This document shows positions 25,323-35,178 of a stretch of 64,000 bases of DNA, in pieces (the stretch's first letter is position 1; the number at the start of each line of letters is the position of its first letter). The stretch is from Gigaspora rosea (Eukaryota > Glomeromycota > Glomeromycetes > Diversisporales > Gigasporaceae). The stretch spans positions 31,337 through 95,336 of the forward strand of contig QKWP01001986.1 in NCBI GenBank assembly GCA_003550325.1. The letters are read 5' to 3'. The notes under the pieces were generated by a model, which was given only the letters and a program-made list of their open reading frames with translations, searched no databases and was not told the DNA's origin. Both the position numbers and the translations under genes were made by a program.

Positions 25323-26022
25323 TGTTATCCTATATCCACTTCTTCAAAGATATTAGGTAACTAGAGTGATCTTAGACAGTGAACACTTTGTGTAACTTCA
25401 AACTTTGTTACTGTGGTATATCTAAGTCAGTATGGCGTTTTTAAGAAAACTTAACAAAGAAGATTTAAGGCAATTTGCAATTACGAAAGAGGCTACAATT
25501 AAAAGTATATGAGGATACTAATAACTGTTTGATTTGTGTAGTTAATAGTTGTTTTTATTATTGAAAGAGTATGAAGACTCGATGTTGAACTTGGGGTCCA
25601 CATCGGCCGCTTTTATNTTTTACAAATGTAACGGTCAATATCTTTTACATGTGTAATATATATATAACTATTATTAATAAAATATATAGTATAACTAGTA
25701 TAAATATAATATATGTAATAAATAATATATATGTAATAAATAAAATATCTAGAATATAAGCTATAAATATGACATCTTTTAGATATGTCAGATCTACGAT
25801 TTTTGTCCGCAGCAATCGCCTAGCCAATCAGATCATTGGTCTATTAATAAGTATAGGAGTAAATATTTGACAACTCCTATCTTGGCAACCAGAGGTCGTA
25901 CAGGGACGTACTATAGCTTATTCGAACCGTCTCATCGCGCTGAGTCGAATGGTAGTTGTTTCATCGAATTTGGATCACTGCTTCAAACGTTATATCCGTT
26001 TTTGTGATATTTTACAGGTTAA
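25323..26022. repeat. Dispersed repeat R, copy A
   Basis: This copy is highly similar to copy B (55224-55934) from TGTTATCCTATATCCACTTC through TTTTACAGGTTAA, with only scattered substitutions. Copy C starts at 63739 and runs off the window. A conserved 26-codon frame (ATG at 25432 in this copy, ending TGA near 25512) is identical in A and B. Copy C is too diverged at the start codon to carry it. An N at 25617 replaces about 11 bases present in copy B, so a small assembly gap lies there. The family is not recognised. Confidence 0.75.
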
Positions 26023-26079
26023 CAATATATAAAATTTTACAAAAACTTGAATATATTGTGACACAGTAATCCGATTTGG

Positions 26080-26610
26080 ATGATTTAGATACCATTCGGA
26101 TCGTCTCAGTGAGACGAATTCAATGATACCAAAATAATTTTATTTGGACTACTGGATCAATAGTTATTTACAAAAACCTATTGATTTATAGTCATTTTAT
26201 AAGAAAACATAATAACCAATAGTATTTGGCCAACAGTGTATAAAATAGCATGATAAAAATCCGGATCTACCATTTTTTATATTGCATATACCGGTATTTT
26301 AAAATTGGGCCAGTGCAACAAACAGTGCATAATCCGGAATTTTTTGAAGTAACCGGTGCGTGCATCTATGTGCCCAATTATTTTCTACTAATGCAGGTTT
26401 TTTTTCAAACTAGTATTTTTTTATATAACAGGTGCATGTACCGGTAAATTAAAATTTCTATTTTAAACACTGTTGGCCAGTAACTTTTGATCCAGTAGTC
26501 CAGATGAAATGAAATTGGTACTATTCGACTCCTCTTACCAAGACGAATCGAATGGTACCAAAATCATTAAATTTGGACCACGAATCAGTTTTTAGACGAT
26601 TTTTTGTAAA
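26080..26610. repeat. Nested foldback (inverted-repeat) region
   Basis: TTTGGCCAACAGTGTATAAA (near 26225) pairs with TTTTAAACACTGTTGGCCAG (near 26461). Outer arms such as ACTGGATCAATAGTTATTT and TAACTTTTGATCCAGTAGTC also pair. The arms belong to the foldback family of 51318-51626 and 55937-56029, which share ATTCGA, GTCTC and GATCCAGTGG words. Confidence 0.55.
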
Positions 26611-26713
26611 AAAATTGTGTTATATTTTTTTGACTCCCCTACTTAAGAGGAAGAACGTTATATTTTGTCAGACCCCCTCCCCCCTCTTGTATAATATTAT
26701 TTCTGGATTCCCC

Positions 26714-27550
26714 AAATGAATATGCAGATTATAAGAAAAAAACAGAAAAAGACTAAAACATAAGTTATAAGATAACATTTACTTCTTATAAAAATTCCTT
26801 TCTTATACATACAACCAACCTTTTTTCAAATTGATAATCTAAATATGTAACTGAATTTAAGTTGTACAAATCATCAATCAAATATAATTAATTATGCATA
26901 AAATACATATTAAAATTGATAGCCCCAGATTTCAAAATTATTTATAAAACTTATTTATAAAACTTATTAATAAAAAAAAATTAACCAAAAAAAAATAAAA
27001 ATAAAAAAATCCTTGACAGAAAAAGCTGATCAAGCAAATTAAAATTATTGCTGACAGTTTTTTTTTTAAGTTTTTTTTCCTAAGCCAATTTTTATTAATT
27101 TCTTTTTTCTTTTTTTTTGAACCCACATTTTTTGAAATTTTACTTTTTTTTTTTTTTGGAATTAGACTATAACTAGCCAATCACAATTCACAAAGCTCAA
27201 CCCAATTACTCTACACATGTATAAAAAAACCAAAACATAACTGCATAAACAATCAAACCTAATACACATTTTCATTCACAGAATCTAATATAATATAACT
27301 ATATATAAATTCAAATAAATGATAAAACTTACCAAATTTCAAAATTTATTAATCTGCAACAAAATTATTATAATAAATTTTATATACTTAAAAAACTAAA
27401 AATAAAAAACTCACAGTGCATGGGCAGGCGCACAACTAGTTCTGATTTCAGCAATTTGAAAGTATGCTAATTAGTTATATACTACTATTATATGCATTAG
27501 TATTATTCTTAATAAAAAACTAATAAAGTAATTATAATATATTATAAAAA
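26714..27550. other. AT-rich gene-free stretch
   Basis: Homopolymer runs of A and T near 26960-27160 produce spurious lysine/phenylalanine-rich frames. No gene was recognised. Confidence 0.4.
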
Positions 27551-27552
27551 GA

Positions 27553-27603
27553 TGCAGGATTGCATAATGCATCATGCTGCATAATATTGCATTATGCAAT
27601 GCA
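27553..27603. repeat. Self-complementary TGCATTATGCA tract
   Basis: Copies of TTGCATAATGCAT and ATTGCATTATGCAATGC face each other across a short spacer, forming a near-perfect palindrome immediately before the Atm1-derived fragment. Confidence 0.55.
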
Positions 27604-27634
27604 AAGACAAAAAACCTGCATTTGCACATCACTA

Positions 27635-28244
27635 TCCATTACTGGATGGAGAATATAATGATAATCAAAAAAATGTTGAAACAGAATGCAAAGAAAATTT
27701 AATTCAACAAGTAATTAAAAAATTAACTAACAAAGGTCAAAATTGTAAATTTAATAGATCAAATTTGTTATATTTTATTTAAAAATATGATTTGATAATT
27801 AAAAATTAATTTAAAATTCATAAAGGATAATTGTTTTGAATCATTTATTTTATTTATTTATTTTTTTTTTTTTTACAAAGTATCAAAATCAGATCTTGTA
27901 ATGTTAAGATTATACTGTCATATAAATTTATCATTAAATTATATTTTTTTATTCAAACTCTTAATTAATAATGAAGAGCTCTAAATAGTTTTGTAAAATC
28001 TATGTCCTCATTTTTCAGATCAGTTAGACAGAACATGTGGATAGCAACATATGTAAAAATACTTCAATAATACAATTCTTCTAATTTTAATATTTATTAA
28101 TTATAACTTACATTGTAAAATTGGCTCAAAAATTACAATAAAAGAATAAGCTTCTTTTGAACGCCAAGAGTCTTCTGCTTATAAATATCAATGAAGCAAT
28201 AACAGTGATGTTTTTTTAATTGATCGTGATGTGACTATAGTCGG
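27635..28244 (+). pseudogene. Displaced copy of the 3' end of the Atm1-like gene
   Basis: The stretch beginning TCCATTACTGGATGGAGAAT matches the last coding segment of the ABC transporter (from 45754) and continues through its 3' untranslated region to about 46314. Substitutions and indels are scattered along the whole length. The encoded C-terminal peptide starts PLLDGEYNDNQKN, against [13 protein letters not shown] in the gene, then changes frame. No upstream ATP-binding domain is present here, so it is a duplicated fragment and not a second gene. Confidence 0.8.
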
Positions 28245-28650
28245 GTTGCTGCGTTATTACACTGCTTCAATGCTCCAAATAATATTGTTGTTCCCTAAAT
28301 CGATGCTGAAACTTTTTGATGTAGGTGAATTTTTTTTTAGCCTGTTTGAACATACCATACTAATCTGCTATAATTTCGTGTCAAATTTAGCCAACATAGT
28401 GGTGACTGAAAAAGATTTATGATCGTCCTAAATGTCAAGTTTATTGATCGTTGATTGGTCTCACAATTACCTAATCACGAATTTTTTTACGCAAATTTCA
28501 GAAAGCATTATTTTTTCACGTAACATTTAAAATACGACGTTTATTCATTATCACTATAGATACAGACTTATCAAAGTGTTGTAACTGATCTTAACGTCAA
28601 TTGAGCATAATTCCAAAGTGTAAAGATACCATAATCAACGTTTGCAGTAG

Positions 28651-28764
28651 CATTTGACGCGTGCCTTAACATTTGACGCGTGCCGTAGCATTTGACTTGT
28701 GTTCTAACGTTTGACTTGTGCCGTAAAATTTGACTTATGCCGTAACATTTGACTTATTTCGATT
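28651..28764. repeat. Six-copy 19-bp tandem repeat
   Basis: Units of the form CATTTGACGCGTGCCGTAA are perfectly in register for six copies. The first two keep GACGCGTG, the middle two have GACTTGTG and the last two have GACTTATG or GACTTATT. Confidence 0.8.
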
Positions 28765-29460
28765 CATTAAAGAATTTTTTTATCCTTTGACAAATAAACA
28801 TTTTTAATATTTGATCACAGATTTCACGAGTAAAAAAGTTGTATTATTCCATATTAAGAAATTAATAATGAAAAAAATGTAAAGATTTGTTTAAAATTAA
28901 ACATTCGAAAGCTTTACTTATTTTTTTTTTCTTTTTATATGAATTAACATAGTTAAGGAAAAATTAATTATGCGCTACGTGTATGTGCACGGGTACTTAT
29001 TAATTGGTTTGCAAATCCAAAATTAAACCCGATTTAAGGGTTAGGTTTGGTATTGAAAGAAGTTATGGTTTATAATAAAATTTTGCAAGGAATATTTTTT
29101 GTTAGTGGTTTTATAAACAAAATTTTGAGGTATAATATGTATCCGTGTTTATCACTAATGTACAAATAATAATTGCCTACAATTAATATGATGTAAATGC
29201 AATATATTTGTAGTATAATAATAAAATTTAGAATTTTACTAATTATACACTGAACTTGTTTTTTGACCGATTGCATGATTTCAGGAATTTCAACTTGAAC
29301 TAATAATAATCAAAAAAACTGCTGAACGTAATAGAAATCTTCGGTCTGTTATTCTGTTTCTCAATCATGTCTATGCTGATACGTGATTAATACGTACGTA
29401 CGCAGCAGAATATACGTATATATAGCTTTTTCTCGTAAAAAAATTAATCATTACATAAAA
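28765..29460. other. AT-rich stretch upstream of the glycosyltransferase pseudogene
   Basis: No gene was recognised. A CCCGATTTAAGGGTTAGG word lies near 29029 and alternating TACG/TATA words near 29390-29425. It would contain the original promoter of the pseudogene at 29461. Confidence 0.3.
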
Positions 29461-31659
29461 ATGCTTTTTAAAAAATTTGGTTCGAGATTTACACTTTGGC
29501 ACTTTGTTATATTTATTACTTTTTTTATAAATTAATCCCTCGGATCAGCAGATGTGATTAAACGAGACTTGTCGTTGAACAGAAATAATGTACCTAAGAA
29601 CATACTCGCTACCTCCATGATTGGTGGTAGGATTATTATGACATATTTTATTATAATTATTATTATTATTTGTAATGTTTACAATTCATTTTAATAATAA
29701 TTTAAAATAATTTCAGGAACCCACCTTCCTCATATGTTAGAAATTTTGAAAATTCTAATGGATCGAGGATATAATGTATTATGATATTATTGTTTATTTA
29801 TGCAATTTTATGCTTAATTTATTTATTCAATTTCTAGGTAACATTAATATCACGGGAAACTATACGTCACAATCTCTTAATTATCGTTCAATTCCACAAA
29901 TTATTTTGACAATGATCACTTTGACATCCAAAGCTTTTCAAACAGTGTTAACACCTCAAAAAATCTAAATGGAAGCAAATTCGATGCAACTAAAATCACT
30001 ATTGAAAGTGATTCACATAGTAAAAGTGACCAAAGCAATGTACATAAATGTACAGACATAGATAATGAATTTATTGATTTAAGTAAAAATGCGTTAATTA
30101 AGATTTGCAATTAAATCCTACGTACCATATTATATTTATAATATTTTTAAACAACCTACCGAAGAGCACACAGTTGATGCTATTAAATCCTACGAACCAT
30201 TTTATAATATTTATAAACAATCTGCCGAAGAGTTTAACGCTGATTTATTTTTTTTTGCGATTATTCAATAAATTATCCATGTTTTGATATTGCTTGGAAA
30301 TTAGGAAAGCCTGCCGTTAGAATTTTCTCCGACTTATATAATAGTAAATTTAATATTTACTTTGAGTGTTTTTTTTATCTATCCTATAAAATATATTTAT
30401 ATAAATAATATGATTTCTTTTTTTATTAGTTGCCAGCTCGTCATATAAAGCGGATCCAGTATTGCGAACATGGGAAAATGAATCATTTTATCATAGATTT
30501 AAATGTACAATCATAACACCTTTAATGCAAGACATACGTTCAATAGACTTTTTAAACGCTCTTAACATTCAAAGAGCAAGTATAGTTATGTGATTATAAT
30601 TATTAACTATTGGCTATTATTTTTTTTTTTATAAAGCAAAATTAACAAGCTATACACATTACATATTAAATATTATTTTAACTATTAATTATTATTATTT
30701 AGATACCAAGTTCTGATTCACCGCACCATCAAGAAATTGGTCCTTACCTGACAATTTTCCAGCTTTAACTCCGATTCTCGATAAAAATTTCTTATTGCTC
30801 ATCCCCGTACAATATATTTTGCTCTTGGGACTAATGCAATCTTATCTCCTCAAAACGTTGTCACCTTTTTAAAATCTTTTCTAAAGTTAATCGATCAAGG
30901 CGTTATTGATGGTATTATATGGTCTACTACAAAAACGGATCCCTTGGAATCTCTTTCTTTAACTAATTCTAGCGTTCAAATATCTGCTATATTAAATAAT
31001 GAAGATTCTCATATTCATATCACTAAATTCTCTCCTCAATTTGCAATGCTATCTCATGAAAATACAAAATTATTTTTAAGTCATGGTGAGCTGCTATTAG
31101 TCATGAATCAATGTATAATGCGAAACCAATGTTAGTACTTCCTATAAGGGGTGATCAACCTAGAAACGCTGAAATGTTAGAATTGGCTGGTATGGCTTTG
31201 AAAACTTCAAAGACTGATTTAAAACTTGATGACATAATAACAAAAGTTAAAAGATCATTAAATGAAGAAGGTTTTAAAAAGAATGCGGAAAGATTACAAT
31301 TTTTAGCAAAAGTTAATAGAAAAAGAAAGTACAGAGCTGCTGATCTAATTGTAATAGTATTGAATACAGCAAAATACGAAGGAGTTAAAGAAGTAAATGG
31401 TGGATTTAAGGTTGATAATGAAAATTTATTAAGAGATTGGATTACTCCTGATACGAGAATGGGTTTTATTAGAGGAAATAATTTAGATGTAAATGGTGGA
31501 TATAAGGTTGATAATGAAAATTTATTAAGAGATTGGATTACTCCTGATACGAGAATGGGTTATATTAGAGGAAATAATTTAGATGTTTATGGTACTGCTA
31601 TTATTCTATTTTTAGCGTTAATTGGTGGGTTTTTCTTATTATTTGTGGAAAATATTTAG
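29461..31659 (+). pseudogene. UDP-glycosyltransferase (GT1 family) pseudogene
   Basis: The start ATG at 29461 opens a basic-plus-hydrophobic leader like a signal peptide. A stop follows near 29533, and the expected sequence resumes in another frame up to a GT donor at about 29628. Later exons give HLPHMLEILKILMDRGYN (29718-29772), a CDYSINYPCFDIAWKLGKPAV block (about 30255-30320, after a 9-T frameshift) and PLESLSLTNSSV onward (from about 30938). The family signature FSPQFAMLSHENTKLFLSHG and the sugar-nucleotide-binding region VLPIRGDQPRNAEM are present, the second after a frameshift near 31105. A C-terminal hydrophobic segment (about 31590-31650) matches the membrane anchor. These enzymes transfer sugars from UDP-sugars to lipids or sterols. 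At least five breaks argue for a pseudogene. Confidence 0.75.
31393..31584 (+). repeat. Tandem 96-bp (32-codon) duplication in the glycosyltransferase tail
   Basis: 31393-31488 and 31489-31584 are head-to-tail copies differing at only a few bases; in protein, Phe/Tyr exchanges at two places are the visible changes. Each encodes VNGG(F/Y)KVDNENLLRDW followed by ITPDTRMG(F/Y)IRGNNLD. The near identity means the duplication is recent. Confidence 0.9.
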
Positions 31660-32194
31660 ATATTTTTATATTAAATATAGTATTGGAAATAGAATTTCTC
31701 AAAAATTTTTAAAACAAAAAAAAGCGTAATCGAGTAATTGAGTGCGCATTAAAAATTTATTCGTATTTATAATACATTATATTTCATAATTATTTTTAAT
31801 AAAATTTTTGTTGTTCATAATATATTTGCTGCCATCTTTGTTTTTGCATTATAATATTTTTGTTAAGTAAAAATAGTCATTTTGCTATATAAATTTTAAT
31901 ATCGAAAAGTTTCCCTAAAAGCATTTATTAAAAGTTTTAAATAAATGTTTGTTAACCTAAAAATTGATGCATATTGTTGAAAAAAGATGTTTATCTAATA
32001 CTTTCTATGTAAACACTTGATGTTTTTATGTACATTATTCGTCACCTTCTAATCATTGATGCACTTTGTATTTATCAATTTTCAAATTTTCGTCACTTTA
32101 TATTTTAACAATTCTAATATAAAAATTTACAATAAACTATGTATTTCTAAATTTTGATAATAAAATTTGAAATATTTTTTTACTTTATAATGAG

Positions 32195-32490
32195 AAAAGT
32201 TGAAATTCTCTCGGACAATTGGACAATTGAAAGAATTCTAAATTCTCTTAGACAATTTAAATGTGCGAATGGTATTCTAAAATTTCTTGAATGGTGTTAA
32301 TGGGATGTTCTAAAATTTTTAGATGAACAAAGATATTTTAAATTCTCCTGAACGTATGGATTGATAAAAAGATATTTCAAATATTCTTGAATGATTTGGA
32401 CAGAAGAAAAGTATTCAAGTTTTCTTAGATTGATTTGATGGATAAAATGTATTTAAAATTCTCTTGGATGGTCTGATCAGAAGTTTTGAA
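32195..32490. repeat. Degenerate tandem repeat, about 35-40 bp period
   Basis: About eight units of the type AAATTCTCTTGGATGATTTG followed by GATGAAAAGATATT-like sequence lie head to tail, with many substitutions. No coding capacity. Confidence 0.55.
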
Positions 32491-32868
32491 CAGTTTTTTG
32501 ATCTACACTATCTCAAAAAAGTGTTACGACAATCATGTGTATTTTCCTGCATATTTCCTGTTAAGGCTGTTTGAATTTATAATTTCGTTTTAACGTTCCC
32601 TTTACAAGGCTTAATTGTGGTGGGGGTCAAATTAAACAAACATGTTAAGATTGCAAAAATAATTGAGCTAAAAAATGGTCTGATAAAATTTCTGATATTA
32701 GACAAATGGGATCAGATCTTATAAAAAATTTTTTAAAGTATTACATAATGCTGCTATTAGGGATGTTACAATTATATTGAAAAGTGATGACTTTACTGAA
32801 TTTTAGACACTAACTGACTTATCTTTTGGCTGGCTAAATATTTATTTGGTTTAATTTAATTCGTATAT

Positions 32869-32984
32869 ATTATTGGGCAAAAATTGACGAATAATGGTAA
32901 TTTGGCAAATGAGCATGTGCTGCTCTGCGACATGTGTAGACAATCATTTGCCAAATTATGGTATTCGCCAAATTTTCCAATAAT
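32869..32984. mobile_element. Small MITE with about 48-bp inverted arms
   Basis: ATTATTGGGCAAAAATTGAC (32869) pairs with the end reading GCCAAATTTTCCAATAAT (to 32984). The pairing continues inward through GGTAATTTGGCAAATGA and TCATTTGCCAAATTATGG, leaving a loop of about 20 bp. It is a short foldback element of unknown class. Confidence 0.65.
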
Positions 32985-35178
32985 TGTGATTTCCGGCTTT
33001 TTATGATCATGATTCATGGAATGTTATTGGCTGATATTTAATCTGAATAAACATGTATAAATTGTAATATATGAAAAAAATACCAAGAAATAATTTCTGA
33101 TCATATGGGTTTGCAGATAATAGTTATTTATTTTTTATTATATTATACTATTATGTGGTTATTTGTATCTACTTTTGTTGATATTTTGTTATCTTTAAGT
33201 TGAATATGTAAAAAAAAAAAAACTAATATTTTTAACTGATCTGGTCTATCATGGTTTTCATCTCTATTATTTCATTTAATACGTATTATGATTGATTAAA
33301 GATAAAACTGCATTAATATTTGTCACTGCTGAAGCTGGAAATGGCTAAAACTGAAATCAAAGACCCGATTTAAAAATATAAATTCTACCAAAATCTACTT
33401 ATACTCTTTTGTTTAAATGAAATTTTTATATTAAAATAATTTAATTTCCACTTCCATCACAACAATATTTATTCTCTCTATATTTATTTAGCCAAAAGTA
33501 TTATTTTGCAATTATTCCTTTTGAAATTGCTTAATAAAATTATTTCATCAACTAAATAATGAAAGTAGATTTATGGCATCTCAGAATCATTTGTTATCTA
33601 TTAATAACTTATCAGTTATGGAAAATCGTAAATGAGAAGAGAAAATTTGATACTATTTATGATTTAATAGTGTAGTATTTTCTTTATTGAAAAGTACATG
33701 TATAATTCTTTTTTATGCTAATGCAAAATTGGACTATAATATTCTTCTTAATTTACAATATTTTGTTTTTTGATCTCAACAAATAAATAATCATTCGTCA
33801 AAAATGTTGTTTAATATTTAAATTGGGCATAATAAGAAATTTATGTTTATAAATACCACGAAATAAAATTTTGATTTAAAAGTTTAAGAATAAAAAAGTC
33901 TATAGTTTCATTGTGCAGCTAGATTATATAATTCAAAGTCTATGAAATAATCATTCAATATATATCTTAATTTATTTAAGATGATGCTATGTTTAATATT
34001 TGGTGAATCTAAATTTTGCAACAGACATATAACCGAATTTCTTACAAATTTCATGATTTTACACACTTGCATTCTAGGCACATATATATTAAAGACTTAG
34101 AAAATTTTATTAATTGGCTAAAACTGAGGGAACGATATGAAAATACAAAATTTTCGTAAATGTCCAGTTCCTGGTTCGACTGATCCAAATTTTAGGTTGC
34201 ATATCCAAAAACGAATCTAATCAAGTTCAATGTTTTGATACCGAAATTTATTAGCTGCTTTTATAATAATAATATCTTAGTCTAACAGACTTTTATAGCT
34301 TCAGCCGTTTTATTTTATTATACTATAAATTGTATGTCAAAGAAAGGCAATTCCTATAGTATAAGCTTATTACAATAGTTATCTTTTTAACGTATAAAGC
34401 TTATTATGATTGTTACCTTCTTAATGTATAAAATTTATTACAACTCAGTAGCTCTTTTTACACGCATAATATCAGAATCATGCTGATATTTTAAGAATGA
34501 AACTCCTTGACACTAGCATTAGTTTATGTAAAAAAAATCATCAAAAAAGGTTTAGCAATTCTTGAAATACGTAAATTGTGATACCTTCTTCATGAATACT
34601 TTTTGATCTATTTTTAAAGATTTTTGAAAATTTTTAGCATTCACTCAACCCCAGAATCATTAATAATGGATTTTTTCAGATATTTTTGTCTTGTTTGCAG
34701 AAACAAACCAAGAAAGTGCAGCAGCACTTAAGATTTTTAGCCAAGAATAATTTCTAACAATCTTAAAACAATAAATCCAGAGACACGAAAGTTTGAGAAC
34801 TAAATAATAACTACAAACAGTTTGATGTATTAAAAAATTTTTCATTATATCTTACAGTCATAAGTGACAAAGTCATATTACATGTTTTTAGGAAACAACT
34901 CCTTCTATACATAAATAAATTATAAAAGGACAAATTAATAATATTTTTATTATTTTTTATCTTATTTTAAGCTATATACATGATTTTGGTACATGATTTT
35001 AAATATATATATATATGTACATAGAACTAGTACATATAAAATCTGTATTTAGAACTAAATTTACAAGAATTGCTAATGTATTATAATTTATCATACAAAT
35101 TAGTCAAATAAATATTTGTACTATAGACAAAAATTCCTTTATAACAAATATACTTACATTATATAACTTTATATATTG

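Larger units (their letters stand above)
25229..26713. mobile_element. Composite terminal-inverted-repeat element, GGGGCATCC family
   Basis: The left end GGGGCATCCATAAATAACAT (25229) pairs with the right end ATAATATTATTTCTGGATTCCCC (26691-26713). CCCCCC tracts lie just inside each end. The interior holds a copy of the dispersed repeat seen at 55.2 and 63.7 kb (25323-26022) and a nested foldback region (26080-26610), so it is a composite built by successive insertions. Confidence 0.55.
31660..34860. other. AT-rich intergenic stretch with small repeats
   Basis: No coding region was recognised. It contains the 35-40-bp degenerate tandem repeat at 32195-32490 and the MITE at 32869-32984. Open frames such as 34660-34845 on the minus strand have no family resemblance. 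Confidence 0.4.

Noticed and set aside
25645..25827. Ile/Tyr-rich membrane protein on the minus strand (also 55443-55739)
   Set aside because: It is low-complexity ATATAA sequence inside repeat R, with no independent sign of coding.
26938..27180. Lys-rich or Phe-rich small protein
   Set aside because: The frame is produced by A and T homopolymers.
27594..27782. Open frame of 62 codons as a small gene
   Set aside because: Its core is a frame-shifted copy of the C-terminus and 3' untranslated region of the Atm1-like gene.
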